64,000 bases of DNA, taken from PFJX01 sp964393825. Lineage in GTDB: Bacteria > Pseudomonadota > Gammaproteobacteria > Burkholderiales > Thiobacillaceae. The translations under genes were made by a program, and so were the position numbers. Each line of letters opens with the position of its first letter. Position 1 is the stretch's first letter. The DNA is taken from positions 104,525-168,524 of the forward strand of contig CAYMUY010000002.1 in assembly GCA_964393825.1 (NCBI GenBank). The letters run 5' to 3'. Positions 52,263-61,656 of the stretch are shown piece by piece. The notes beneath the pieces are model-generated. The model ran no database searches and was not told where the DNA came from. It saw nothing but the letters and a program-made list of their open reading frames with translations.

Positions 52263-52357
52263 GGCGAGCCTGGTCCCCGGCACTGGCATCGGCTGCTGTG
52301 GCTGCTTCCTTCCGGACCTGACCAGGTTCACGGCTTAGCCATGCGGGGGGGCCCGCC
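52263..52357 (-). ncRNA. ffs: 4.5S signal recognition particle RNA (small bacterial type)
   Basis: Read on the minus strand, the 95-nt segment contains the conserved SRP domain IV core GGTCAGGTCCGGAAGGAAGC followed by AGCC, with pairing ends GGCGGGCC (5') and GGCTCGCC (3'). The tetraloop GGAA and the asymmetric loop needed for Ffh binding are present. It stands directly upstream of dnaX on the same strand, a common place for ffs. Confidence 0.95.
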
Positions 52358-52411
52358 GAGCGGCATTCTACCCCACTCCGGCCTCGGGCTACGGCGCTAA
52401 ATGCCGAACCC

Positions 52412-52514
52412 GTAGCGCCGGCGTTATGTCCCGAAGGGACGGTATCCTTCAGGGCTCGCCGGCTTCATCAGTCAAATCAGAGGGAAGCACGAGCCGACGG
52501 GACACCGGCGCTAC
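52412..52514. repeat. Intergenic palindromic repeat downstream of the DAHP synthase gene
   Basis: A larger member of the family: outer arms gtagcgccgg … ccggcgctac, 103 bp apart, enclosing an unrelated inner part with a small ggtatccttcagggc segment. It fills most of the gap between the aroG stop and the SRP RNA gene, and probably acts at the 3' end of the aroG transcript. Confidence 0.65.
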
Positions 52515-52527
52515 ACACCCTGCTGTC

Positions 52528-53604
52528 CTACTGTTCGTCGCCCGGTTGTGCCAGGCGGCGGTTGCGCACCGCCTCGGCGAGTTCGCGCAGCAACGGCTCG
52601 GTGTCGTCCCAGCTGACGCAGGCGTCGGTGATGGACTGGCCGTAGGTCAGGGTCACGCCCGGCTTCAGATCCTGGCGGCCGGCGACCAGATGGCTTTCGA
52701 TCATCACGCCCATGATGCGCTTGTCGCCCGCCGCGAGTTGACCGGCGACGTCGTGGCCGACTTCCAGCTGGCGCTGATACTGCTTGCTGGAGTTGGCGTG
52801 GGAGAAATCGATCATGACCTGCTGGCGCAGGCCGGAGGAGGCCAGTTCGCCGCAGGCGGCATTGACGCTCTGGGCATCGAAGTTGGGCTGCTTGCCGCCG
52901 CGCAGGATGACGTGGCAATCCTCGTTGCCCTTGGTCTTGAACACCGCGACATGGCCGGATTTGGTGATGGATACGAAGTGATGGTGGGACGCGGCGGCCT
53001 TGATCGCGTCGACCGCGATGCGCAGGTTGCCGTCGGTGCCGTTCTTGAAGCCCACCGGGCAGGAGAGGCCGGAGGCGAGTTGCCGATGCGATTGCGATTC
53101 CGTGGTGCGGGCACCGATGGCGCCCCAGGCGACCAGGTCGGCGATGTACTGCGGCGAGATCAGGTCGAGGAACTCGGTGCCGCAGGGCAGGCCCATCTCG
53201 TTGATTTCCAGCAACAGGTGGCGCGCCAGGCGCAGGCCCTCGTTGATGTCGAAGCTCTCGTCCATGTGCGGGTCGTTGATCAGGCCTTTCCAGCCCACCG
53301 TGGTGCGCGGCTTCTCGAAATAGACCCGCATGACCACGATCAGGTCGCGCGCCAGCTCCTCTGCCAGAGGCTTCAGTTTCCGCGCGTATTCCAGTGCCGC
53401 ATCGGTGTCGTGGATGGAACAGGGGCCGACCACCACCACCAGCCGGTCATCGGCGCCACGGAGGACGTCGTGGATCCGCGTCCGCGCCAGGTAGGTGGTG
53501 CGCAGGGCGGCTTCGCTGGCCTTCAGCTCGCGCATGATCTGCATCGGCGCGAGCAATTCGTCGCCCTGTTCGATGCGGGTGTCGTCGGTACGGTATCCGG
53601 TCAT
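52528..53604 (-). CDS. aroG: 3-deoxy-7-phosphoheptulonate (DAHP) synthase, class I
   Basis: A 358-residue first enzyme of the shikimate pathway (PEP + erythrose-4-P to DAHP). It matches AroG/F/H: VVGPCSIHD, VMRVYFEKPRTTVGWKGLI, WGAIGARTTESQSHR, GFKNGTDG, ILRGGKQPN and MIDFSHANSSKQ. Which amino acid inhibits it cannot be decided from sequence; aroG is used as a generic name. Start at ATG 53604 has GGAG upstream. It lies behind a leader peptide and intrinsic terminator, so attenuation is likely. Confidence 0.94.
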   Translation of the reverse strand: MTGYRTDDTRIEQGDELLAPMQIMRELKASEAALRTTYLARTRIHDVLRGADDRLVVVVGPCSIHDTDAALEYARKLKPLAEELARDLIVVMRVYFEKPRTTVGWKGLINDPHMDESFDINEGLRLARHLLLEINEMGLPCGTEFLDLISPQYIADLVAWGAIGARTTESQSHRQLASGLSCPVGFKNGTDGNLRIAVDAIKAAASHHHFVSITKSGHVAVFKTKGNEDCHVILRGGKQPNFDAQSVNAACGELASSGLRQQVMIDFSHANSSKQYQRQLEVGHDVAGQLAAGDKRIMGVMIESHLVAGRQDLKPGVTLTYGQSITDACVSWDDTEPLLRELAEAVRNRRLAQPGDEQ

Positions 53605-53635
53605 TGCAAAACTCCAGTGGTGCCAGCCTGAAACG

Positions 53636-53660
53636 AAAAAACCGCCAGGACTGGCGGTTT
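53636..53660 (-). terminator. Rho-independent terminator / attenuator ahead of DAHP synthase
   Basis: On the minus strand a perfect 10-bp stem (AAACCGCCAG / CTGGCGGTTT) with a tight loop runs into TTTTTT. It lies 37 nt after the stop of a 19-codon leader ORF and 31 nt before the aroG start, the classic place for an attenuator. It could instead simply end the upstream trpB-like transcript. Confidence 0.85.
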
Positions 53661-53696
53661 CTCGGGTGGATGAAGCGGTTTACTGCTACTCGCGCA

Positions 53697-53756
53697 TCAA
53701 TCGTCCCCGGCCGCCAGCGCGGTCGGAAACGTAAAGTGTGCGTAAAGGGTTTTCAT
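53697..53756 (-). CDS. Candidate leader peptide controlling DAHP synthase
   Basis: A 19-codon ORF, MKTLYAHFTFPTALAAGDD, between the TrpB2-type gene and the terminator. It contains one Tyr, two Phe and one His close together (YAHFTF), so ribosome stalling on scarce Tyr- or Phe-tRNA is plausible, as for E. coli pheL and related leaders. There is no strong ribosome site, but a -10-like TAGCAT lies shortly upstream. Too short for routine gene callers. Confidence 0.6.
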   Translation of the reverse strand: MKTLYAHFTFPTALAAGDD

Positions 53757-53814
53757 GGCTCGCGATGCTAACAGAGCCGCCTTGCCGCCCACAACCCACA
53801 CTTTGTGCAATGCA

Positions 53815-55179
53815 TCATCCGACCTTGGGCAGGTGGTGCAGGGCTTCGTCGATGGCCGCCGCCGGATATTCGAAGTCCTCCAGTTCGCCGGAGAAATACT
53901 TGTCGTAGGACGCCATGTCGAAATGGCCGTGGCCGGACAGGTTGAAGAACAGCACCTTGGCCTCGCCGCTTTCCTTGCACTTCATCGCCTCGTCGATGCA
54001 GGCGCGGACGGCGTGGCAGGACTCGGGGGCCGGGATGATGCCCTCGGCACGGGCGAACATGACACCGGCCTCGAAGGTAGCCAGTTGCGGCACCGCCACC
54101 GCCTCGATCAGCTTCTCGTGGTAGAGCTGCGACACCAGCGGCGAGTCGCCGTGGTAGCGGAGGCCGCCGGCATGGATGGACGGCGGCATGAAGTCGTGGC
54201 CGAGGGTGTACATCAGCATCAGCGGGGTGAGGCCGACGCTGTCGCCGAAGTCATAGGCGTAGTGGCCGCGGGTCAGGGTCGGGCAGGAGGTCGGCTCCGC
54301 CGCCACCAGGCGCAGGTTCTTCGCCTTCGGGTCACCCGCCGCCTTGTCCGCGAGGAAGGGGAAGGCGGCGCCGGCGAAGTTGGAACCGCCGCCGCAGCAG
54401 GCGATCACCACATCCGGATACTCGCCCACTTTCTCGAACTGCTTCTTCGCTTCCAGGCCGATGATGGTCTGGTGATGACAGACGTGGTTGAGCACCGAGC
54501 CGAGCGCGTAGTTGGTGTCCGGGCGGTTGGCCGCCTCTTCCACCGCCTCCGAGATGGCCATGCCCAGGGAGCCGGGTGAATTCGGGTCGATATCCAGCGC
54601 CTTGCGGCCGGTCACGGTATGCGGCGACGGGCTGGCGAACACTTCGGCGCCCCAGGTATGCATCATCGAGCGGCGGAACGGCTTCTGGTCATAGCTCACC
54701 TTGACCATGAACACGCGCACGTCGATGCCGAACATCTGCCCGGCCAGCGCCAGCGAGGAGCCCCACTGGCCGGCGCCGGTTTCGGTGGCGAGGCGGTGGA
54801 TGCCGGCCTGGGCGTTGTAATAGGCCTGCGGGATGGAGGTGTTAACCTTGTGCGAGCCGGCGGGCGAAACGCCCTCGTATTTGTAATAGATGTGCGCCGG
54901 GGTGCCCAGCATCTGCTCCAGCCGATGCGCGCGGAACATCGGCGTCGGGCGATAGATGCGATAGGCCTCGCGCACCGGTTCGGGAATGGGAATCCAGCGT
55001 TCACCGGAAACTTCCTGCTCGATCAGCGACATCGGAAAGATCGGCGCCAGCGCCTCCGGCCCCACCGGCTTGCCGTCCGGGCCCAGCGGCGGCGCCGGCT
55101 TGTTGGGCATGTCGGCGACGACGTTGTACCAGTGGGTGGGAATGTCGCTCTCGTCGAGCAGGATCTTGGTTTGCGGCAT
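53815..55179 (-). CDS. trpB: TrpB2-type tryptophan synthase beta-like PLP enzyme
   Basis: A 454-residue PLP enzyme of the TrpB2 branch, recognised by ILLDESDIPTHWYNV, LPPLGPDGKPV-type N-terminus and GVSPAGSHKVNTSIPQAYYNA with the PLP lysine in SHK; ACCGGGSNF binds the phosphate. TrpB2 proteins make tryptophan from serine and indole and often occur without trpA, as here. Start at ATG 55179 has GGAG upstream (alternative ATG 55191). Next to DAHP synthase it suggests aromatic amino-acid supply or indole salvage. Confidence 0.93.
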   Translation of the reverse strand: MPQTKILLDESDIPTHWYNVVADMPNKPAPPLGPDGKPVGPEALAPIFPMSLIEQEVSGERWIPIPEPVREAYRIYRPTPMFRAHRLEQMLGTPAHIYYKYEGVSPAGSHKVNTSIPQAYYNAQAGIHRLATETGAGQWGSSLALAGQMFGIDVRVFMVKVSYDQKPFRRSMMHTWGAEVFASPSPHTVTGRKALDIDPNSPGSLGMAISEAVEEAANRPDTNYALGSVLNHVCHHQTIIGLEAKKQFEKVGEYPDVVIACCGGGSNFAGAAFPFLADKAAGDPKAKNLRLVAAEPTSCPTLTRGHYAYDFGDSVGLTPLMLMYTLGHDFMPPSIHAGGLRYHGDSPLVSQLYHEKLIEAVAVPQLATFEAGVMFARAEGIIPAPESCHAVRACIDEAMKCKESGEAKVLFFNLSGHGHFDMASYDKYFSGELEDFEYPAAAIDEALHHLPKVG

Positions 55180-55258
55180 GAACGTCTCCATCGTTGTGAG
55201 GGGGTGTTGCGGTGCGGCAAACATCCTAACCGAGCAGGTCGAGACAAGAAAGATGGTG

Positions 55259-56440
55259 TTAGCGACGGGCGGAGATCAGCAGATTGCGCGGCGTCACCTG
55301 GCGCGGACAGAACTCCGACAGGGTGACGCGATAGCCGTGGCGCTCGAGATACACGGCACGATCCAGCGCCAGCCAGATTTCCAGGGGACGGCGAAAGGCC
55401 AGGCGCAACAGATCGAGGCGGCGTACCTCGCGCTGCCGCGCCCAGCCCCGCTGTTCCAGTTCGGCCCAGTCCGGCGCCGCGTCCAGAGGCACCGCCTCGC
55501 GCTCGGCCAGGCGCCGCATCCAGGCGGCGAAGCCGGCCTCGTACCAATGGGCGGGCACCGGCTTGAAGGTGCGCTCGCGGGGGATGCCCGCCGCCGCCCG
55601 GAGTTCCAGGAAGGCCAGCTTCCAGGCTTGGTCGCGGTCGCGCAGGCGGCGCTCGCGGGCACCGGCGGCGACGGTTTCGGTGACCGCCAGATGCAGTTCG
55701 TCGCGGCTCAGGGCGAGGCCGGCGTCGGGGTTGAGCGGCGGGTAGCGGGGCGACGCGATGCGGTAGTAGCAGCACGGCGCCAGGTCCAGCGCCGGTGTCG
55801 CCGCGGCCACCGCGCCGCGCAATAGCGCCAGGTGCAACTCGCCGCAGGCATGCAGGGCCACCGCATGCCGGCCGGGGAGGTGCGGGCGCACGGCCTCGCC
55901 GAGGACATCGACGGCGAGGAAGCGTTGCGCCACCCCGGCGCGCGCCGCCAGTTCATCGCCGGCCGCGCACAGCGCGACGTCGCGCTCCAGGCTCAACACC
56001 GGCACCTGGTGGCGGCCACCGAGGAGGCGGCCGAGATGGCCCTTGCCGGCGCACCACTCCAGGATGGGTTCCCCCCCAGCCGCCATGGCCCCGGCGAACG
56101 CCTCGATCTCGGCCTGCTTGCGGCCGGGGATCCGCCAGGCCAGGCGGCTGTCGGCGGCAGCCGTGACGGGAGCGCTGGCAGGCAGCTCGATCAGCTTGTG
56201 CAGCAGGGCCAGCGACGGGAACGCGGCGCCGAGATGGCGACTGGCGAGGTCGATCAGGGCGTGGTTGTCCCCCGCCAGCCGTTCCGTCTCGGCATCAGCC
56301 AGCGCCAGCAGGCGGGTGGTCAGCCCGGGAAAGCGCGCGCACCAGGCGGGGCGCGGCTGGTGGAAAGGCGTTGGCCGCCACAGCGCGGCGTGGACATGGA
56401 GCAGATCACGCAGGGCGTGGAAGCGGGTCTCCAGGTTCAT
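55259..56440 (-). CDS. SAM-dependent methyltransferase-like protein (Methyltransf_32 type)
   Basis: A 393-residue protein. The centre holds a class I methyltransferase site: IPGRKQAEIEAFAGAM, ILEWCAGKGHLGRLLG (SAM loop), VLSLERDV and AVALHACGELHLALL with DLAPCCYYRI, the layout of the GSTCD-like methyltransferase group (Methyltransf_32). N- and C-terminal flanks are not recognised. The substrate is unknown, possibly RNA. It overlaps the upstream gene by 4 bp, so the two are cotranscribed. Confidence 0.78.
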   Translation of the reverse strand: MNLETRFHALRDLLHVHAALWRPTPFHQPRPAWCARFPGLTTRLLALADAETERLAGDNHALIDLASRHLGAAFPSLALLHKLIELPASAPVTAAADSRLAWRIPGRKQAEIEAFAGAMAAGGEPILEWCAGKGHLGRLLGGRHQVPVLSLERDVALCAAGDELAARAGVAQRFLAVDVLGEAVRPHLPGRHAVALHACGELHLALLRGAVAAATPALDLAPCCYYRIASPRYPPLNPDAGLALSRDELHLAVTETVAAGARERRLRDRDQAWKLAFLELRAAAGIPRERTFKPVPAHWYEAGFAAWMRRLAEREAVPLDAAPDWAELEQRGWARQREVRRLDLLRLAFRRPLEIWLALDRAVYLERHGYRVTLSEFCPRQVTPRNLLISARR

Positions 56441-57657
56441 TTCCGGTACAGCGGCAGGCGGCCGATGCGCGCCTCGATCTCGCGCACCTGTCTGACGTAG
56501 GCGGGCTGACCGACGCCGCCGAAACGGCGTTCGAATTGCGCGCTGTTCATGAATTCGGGCAGGTCGCTCACCTCCGGGAAGAACGGCCGCTCGTCCGTGA
56601 TCCCGGCCAGTTGCTCCTGGACGTGCCGCGCGCTCTCCGGCGAACGGGTCGCCACCTCGCCCAGGCGGCTGCCGGCCTTGTCGGCCGCCAGATCGTTGAA
56701 GGAAAAGCCGCTGCCGTCGCGCTCGTCGCGCAATTCCTTGTAGAGCCCGGCGAGATCGGACACCCCCTCGCCCCCCATCACCGAGAGGAACGCGGACAGC
56801 CCGAAATGCTGCGCGAAATCGGCGCGGCCGCCGAGACGCACGCCGCCCTTGCGGCGCGGCCCGGGATCGTCGGCGACGAGGGGCAGGCGGCTGCCCACGG
56901 CCACCTCGGCCAGGGCGGTGAGCGCGGCGCGGTTTTCCGCCACCGGATCGCCCTGGCGCGAGCGTTCGCGCGCCAGCGCAAAGGCCTCGCCAAACAGGGG
57001 CGCGAAGTCCCGGCCCGGTGTCGCCGCCAGGCGTTCGCGGTAAGCCGCCAGCACGGCGGCATCGATGCCGGCGGGATTCCAGCCGGCATCCCGCATGGCC
57101 TGACGCAGGGCGGCGCCTCGCCAGACCAGGGTGAGTTCCAGTTGCCCGGGGCGCAGCGTCGCCTTCTGCAACATGTCGCGCAGCACGCCGTACTGCTGTG
57201 CCGCCGGCGAAATGGTCAGCAGGGCGCCGAGCAGCCTGCCGCTCAGGGCCGCCGGCAGCGGCACCTTGCCCAGGCGCAGATGACTGGGTATCAGCAGATC
57301 CCCCTGCGGGTGGAAGGCGACGGCGAGATCGAGGTAACGCGGCAACCCATGCAACTGCAGGCTGACGCGCGCCCGCAACTGATCGGCGTCGATCTCCACC
57401 TCGGCGCCACCGCGACCCAGGCTGCCGGCCAGCCAGGTCAGGGCGAGCGCCAGGTCCTTCTGGTCGAAGCGCAGGCTGCGCGCCTCGCCCTCGCGCAAGC
57501 GCTTCAGGTCGAGCGAGGCAACGATGGCCCGACCGCGCTCCAGGTCCGCCAGGCCGATCCGCGCCGGCCGCTCGATCGCGGGCACGGGCGAGGTGGCCAG
57601 CGCCAGCAGGAAGGCGAGGCCGGCAAGCAGCAGCGCGAACAGGAACAGCAGACGCAT
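56437..57657 (-). CDS. Unrecognised membrane-anchored protein
   Basis: A 406-residue protein I cannot assign. Residues 1-22 (MRLLFLFALLLAGLAFLLAL) form a signal anchor. The rest is alternating beta-like segments and Arg/Ala-rich helices in a periplasmic style (ADLERGRAIVASLDLKRL, YLDLAVAFHPQGDLLIPSH, YGVLRDMLQKATL) with a C-terminal helical region. The start is in an ATGA overlap with the aldolase stop, so it belongs to the mtnA-aldolase operon. No catalytic motif was found. Confidence 0.7.
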   Translation of the reverse strand: MRLLFLFALLLAGLAFLLALATSPVPAIERPARIGLADLERGRAIVASLDLKRLREGEARSLRFDQKDLALALTWLAGSLGRGGAEVEIDADQLRARVSLQLHGLPRYLDLAVAFHPQGDLLIPSHLRLGKVPLPAALSGRLLGALLTISPAAQQYGVLRDMLQKATLRPGQLELTLVWRGAALRQAMRDAGWNPAGIDAAVLAAYRERLAATPGRDFAPLFGEAFALARERSRQGDPVAENRAALTALAEVAVGSRLPLVADDPGPRRKGGVRLGGRADFAQHFGLSAFLSVMGGEGVSDLAGLYKELRDERDGSGFSFNDLAADKAGSRLGEVATRSPESARHVQEQLAGITDERPFFPEVSDLPEFMNSAQFERRFGGVGQPAYVRQVREIEARIGRLPLYRK

Positions 57658-58289
57658 CACTCGCGCCGCCCGTAATCCCTGAATTGCGCCAGCGCCTCGG
57701 TCATTTCCGCCGCCGTCAGCAGTACCGGCTCGCCCACCTGGCTGGCGCGCAGGTACTGGCCGCACAGGGCCTCGACCTCCAGCGCCAGGGCGAGGGCGCC
57801 GTCCAGGCTGCGGCCCCAGGCGAGCAGGCCATGGTTCGCCATCAGGCAGGCGCGGCGGCCGTCAAGGGCTTCGATGACGGCATCGGACAGGGCCTGGGTG
57901 CCGAAGGTGGCGTAGCGGGCGCAGCGGATGTCGGCGCCACCGGCCATCGCCACCATGTAATGGAAGGACGGCAGGCCGCGGCGCAGGCAGGCCAGCGCCA
58001 CCGCGAACGGCGAATGCGCGTGCACCACCGCCGCAGCCTCGGGGAAGGCGGCGTAGATGTCACGGTGGAAACGCCACTCGCTGGACGGCCGCATCCCGGC
58101 CGGCGCCTCGCCCGCCATGCTCAGCGGCACGATCTCGGCCGCTTCGATGGCGGTCATGTCGCGCCCGGACGGGGTGATCAGGAAGCCCTCCGGCGCGCGC
58201 ACGCTGACATTGCCGGAGGTGCCCTGGTTGAGACCGAGGGCGACGCTGCGGCGGGCGGTCGCGGCGACGTGTTCGGGGAGGTGGCTCAT
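57657..58289 (-). CDS. Class II aldolase, FucA-like; probable aldolase of the DHAP shunt
   Basis: A 210-residue zinc aldolase. It lines up closely with E. coli L-fuculose-1-phosphate aldolase, with a constant offset of two: E71 (PSSEWRFH) for catalytic E73, H90 and H92 (VVHAHS) for H92/H94, Y111 (HYMVAMAGG) for Y113, and H153 (NHGL) for H155. Because it is next to mtnA it could be read as MtnB, but the SSEWRFH and YATFGT segments are of the aldolase type. It then cleaves 5-(methylthio/deoxy)ribulose-1-P to DHAP and an aldehyde. Confidence 0.85.
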   Translation of the reverse strand: MSHLPEHVAATARRSVALGLNQGTSGNVSVRAPEGFLITPSGRDMTAIEAAEIVPLSMAGEAPAGMRPSSEWRFHRDIYAAFPEAAAVVHAHSPFAVALACLRRGLPSFHYMVAMAGGADIRCARYATFGTQALSDAVIEALDGRRACLMANHGLLAWGRSLDGALALALEVEALCGQYLRASQVGEPVLLTAAEMTEALAQFRDYGRRE

Positions 58290-58303
58290 GCTGATTCCTG
58301 TCG

Positions 58304-59398
<1,095 letters not shown>

Positions 59399-59445
59399 GG
59401 CTCTGGGCGGGTAGGTGGCGAGGACGGGATTATCGGGGTTTCGCA

Positions 59446-59451
59446 TACAAT
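59446..59451 (+). promoter_or_regulatory. Candidate -10 element of ubiJ (possible leaderless transcript)
   Basis: TACAAT ends 7 bp before the ubiJ ATG, so transcription would begin at or next to the start codon. No Shine-Dalgarno is seen between. The -35 region is not clear; mtnA is divergent, 59 bp away. Confidence 0.4.
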
Positions 59452-59457
59452 CCGGCC

Positions 59458-60036
59458 ATGCCCGACGCCACCCCCACCTTCCTGTTCGCCGCCGCCCTCA
59501 ACGCCCTGCTGGACAAGCAGCCGAGCGCGAAAACGCGGCTGCTTCGCCATGCCGGCAAATGCGTGCGGCTGGTGCTGCCCCTGTTGCCGCTGTCCGTCCG
59601 CATCGAGGCCGATGGCGGCTTCGTCGCCACCGCGCCCGAAGCCGCGCCCGACGTGCAGCTCATTCCCGATCCTTCGGCACTGCCGCAATGGCTCTCCGGC
59701 GGCAAGCTCGGCGACCTGTTCCGGGTGGCGGGTGACGGCGTCCTCGCCGCCGACCTGGCGCACGCGCTGGCCGATTTCGACTGGGTGCTGGCGCTGCGTC
59801 CCTACCTGGGCGACATCGCCGCCAGCCGCGTCGACCAGTTCATCCAGGGCCTCACCGGCTGGCGCGCCAACGCCCTCGAATCCGCCGGCCAGAACCTTGC
59901 CGAATACGCCGTCTACGAACAGGCCATGCTGGCCGAACCGCACGCCGCCCGTGAATTCATCGCCGAGGTGGACCGCCTGCGCGAGGATGTGGACCGGCTG
60001 GAGGCGCGGCTGGCGCTGCTGGAACAACGCGCATGA
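59458..60036 (+). CDS. ubiJ: Ubiquinone biosynthesis accessory factor UbiJ
   Basis: A 192-residue SCP2-type lipid-binding protein. The N-terminal part (FLFAAALNALLDKQPSAKTR, VLPLLPLSVRIEADGG) forms the lipid cavity, and the C-terminal helical segment (EFIAEVDRLREDVDRLEARL, a coiled coil) probably mediates assembly. UbiJ helps organise the Ubi complex that works on polyprenyl-phenol intermediates. The gene next to it is ubiB, as in the usual ubiE-ubiJ-ubiB order, but ubiE is not here. Confidence 0.88.
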   Translation: MPDATPTFLFAAALNALLDKQPSAKTRLLRHAGKCVRLVLPLLPLSVRIEADGGFVATAPEAAPDVQLIPDPSALPQWLSGGKLGDLFRVAGDGVLAADLAHALADFDWVLALRPYLGDIAASRVDQFIQGLTGWRANALESAGQNLAEYAVYEQAMLAEPHAAREFIAEVDRLREDVDRLEARLALLEQRA

Positions 60037-60044
60037 ATGCCGCC

Positions 60045-60119
60045 GTAGGCCGGGTTGGCGGCTTTATCGCGTAACCCGACGCCAGATTTGTCGGGTTACG
60101 CTTCGCCCACCCGACCTAC
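60045..60119. repeat. Palindromic repeat between ubiJ and ubiB
   Basis: A 75-bp hairpin element: outer arms gtaggccgggt … acccgacctac and inner perfect arms GTAACCCGAC (60071-60080) / GTCGGGTTAC (60090-60099). This is a different family from the GTAGCGC repeats, the 'GTAGGTCGGGT-type' palindrome common in proteobacteria. It may protect the ubiJ mRNA 3' end or separate ubiB expression. Confidence 0.75.
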
Positions 60120-60138
60120 ACACCGAACCCGCTCACCC

Positions 60139-61656
60139 ATGTACCTCTTCCGCCTCCTGCGCATCTGCCTCACCGGCGCCCGTTTCGGGCTGGATGAGTT
60201 CTTCCTCGGCCATGAGCGGGTGAAGCTCGTGCGCTGGCTGGTGCAGACCCTGTTCTTCTGGCGCCGCCTTTCCGCGCCGCGCGCCGTGCGGCTGCGTCTG
60301 GCGCTGGAATCGCTGGGGCCGATCTTCATCAAGTTCGGCCAGATGCTGTCCACCCGCCGCGACCTGGTGCCGCCGGACATCGCCGACGAACTGGCGAAGC
60401 TGCAGGACCGGGTGCCCCCCTTCCCCAGCGCCCAGGCGCTCGCGGTGCTGCGCCGCGCCTATGGCCGCGACGCCGCCGACGTGTTCGCCGAGTTCGATCC
60501 CACCCCGGTCGCTTCCGCTTCCGTGGCGCAGGTGCACAAGGCGCGGCTGAAAACCGGGGAAGCCGTGGCGGTGAAGGTGCTGCGCCCCGGCATCCAGAAA
60601 GTCATCGGCCAGGACGTGAAGCTGCTCGACGCCTTCGCCCACCTGGTCGAACTGCTCTGGTGGGACGGCAAGCGCCTGAAGCCGCGCGAGGTGGTGGGCG
60701 AGTTCGCCAAGCATCTGGGCGACGAGATGGACCAGATGCGCGAGGCCGCCAACTGCTCGCAACTGCATCGCAACTTCGCCACCTCCTCGCTGCTGGCGGT
60801 GCCCGAGGTGTACTGGGATTACTGCGCGTCCGAAGTGATGGTGATGAGCTGGATGGACGGCACGCCGATCTCGCGCCTGGACGAACTCAAGCGCCAGGGC
60901 GTCGACATCCCGAGGCTGGCCCGCGCCGGCGTGGAGATCTTCTTCACCCAGGTGTTCCGCGACGGCTTCTTCCACGCCGACATGCACCCCGGCAACGTGC
61001 TGGTGACGCCCGAGGGCAAATACATCGCGCTCGATTTCGGCATCATGGGCACGCTCACCGACGTCGACAAGAACTACCTGGCGCAAAACTTCCTCGCCTT
61101 CTTCCGCCGCGATTACAAGAAAGTGGCGCAGGCCCACCTGGATGCCGGCTGGGTGCCGGCGAACACCCGGGTGGACGAGTTCGAAGCCGCCATCCGCGCG
61201 GTGTGCGAACCGGTGTTCGACCGGCCGCTGAAGGAAATCGCCTTCGGCAAGGTGCTCCTGCGCCTGTTCCAGACCTCGCGCCGCTTCGGCATGGAAATCC
61301 AGCCGCAACTGGTGATGCTGCAGAAGACCCTGCTCAACATCGAAGGGCTCGGCCGCGACCTCGACCCCGACCTCGACCTCTGGGCCACCGCCAAACCCTT
61401 CCTCGAACGCTGGATGAACGAGCAGATCGGCTGGCGCGGCTGGCTGCGCACCTTCAGGGAAGAAGCGCCCTACTGGGGCGCGCTGATCCCGCAACTACCG
61501 CGCCTGGCGCACCAGGCCCTGCGCACGGACCGCCTGGAGCAACTGGAGAGCGGCCTGGAGCTGATGCTGCGCCAGCAGCAGGCGCGCAACCGCTGGCTGG
61601 GGGTGATCGCCGGCCTGCTGGCGGCGATGCTCGTGATGGGGTTGCTCGCCGGGTAA
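60139..61656 (+). CDS. ubiB: UbiB, ABC1/ADCK-type kinase-like protein
   Basis: A 505-residue membrane-anchored atypical kinase of ubiquinone synthesis. The family signature KFGQMLSTRRDLVPPDIA (K-x-G-Q motif), AVKVLRPGIQ (Lys of the nucleotide site), HADMHPGNVLV and ALDFGIMG (metal binding) are all present; hydrophobic residues near the C-terminus (WLGVIAGLLAAMLVMGLLAG) form the membrane tail. It probably acts as an ATPase rather than a protein kinase. Start at ATG 60139. Confidence 0.96.
   Translation: MYLFRLLRICLTGARFGLDEFFLGHERVKLVRWLVQTLFFWRRLSAPRAVRLRLALESLGPIFIKFGQMLSTRRDLVPPDIADELAKLQDRVPPFPSAQALAVLRRAYGRDAADVFAEFDPTPVASASVAQVHKARLKTGEAVAVKVLRPGIQKVIGQDVKLLDAFAHLVELLWWDGKRLKPREVVGEFAKHLGDEMDQMREAANCSQLHRNFATSSLLAVPEVYWDYCASEVMVMSWMDGTPISRLDELKRQGVDIPRLARAGVEIFFTQVFRDGFFHADMHPGNVLVTPEGKYIALDFGIMGTLTDVDKNYLAQNFLAFFRRDYKKVAQAHLDAGWVPANTRVDEFEAAIRAVCEPVFDRPLKEIAFGKVLLRLFQTSRRFGMEIQPQLVMLQKTLLNIEGLGRDLDPDLDLWATAKPFLERWMNEQIGWRGWLRTFREEAPYWGALIPQLPRLAHQALRTDRLEQLESGLELMLRQQQARNRWLGVIAGLLAAMLVMGLLAG

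Noticed and set aside
47209..52514. Repeated GCGCCGGCG palindromes as a CRISPR array
   Set aside because: The copies are far apart, vary in length, are palindromic and lie in different gene gaps; there are no regular spacers or cas genes.
57657..58289. Naming the class II aldolase gene mtnB because it neighbours mtnA
   Set aside because: The catalytic Glu and the SSEWRFH, HYMVAMAGG and YATFGT segments fit fuculose-phosphate-type aldolases much better than the dehydratase.
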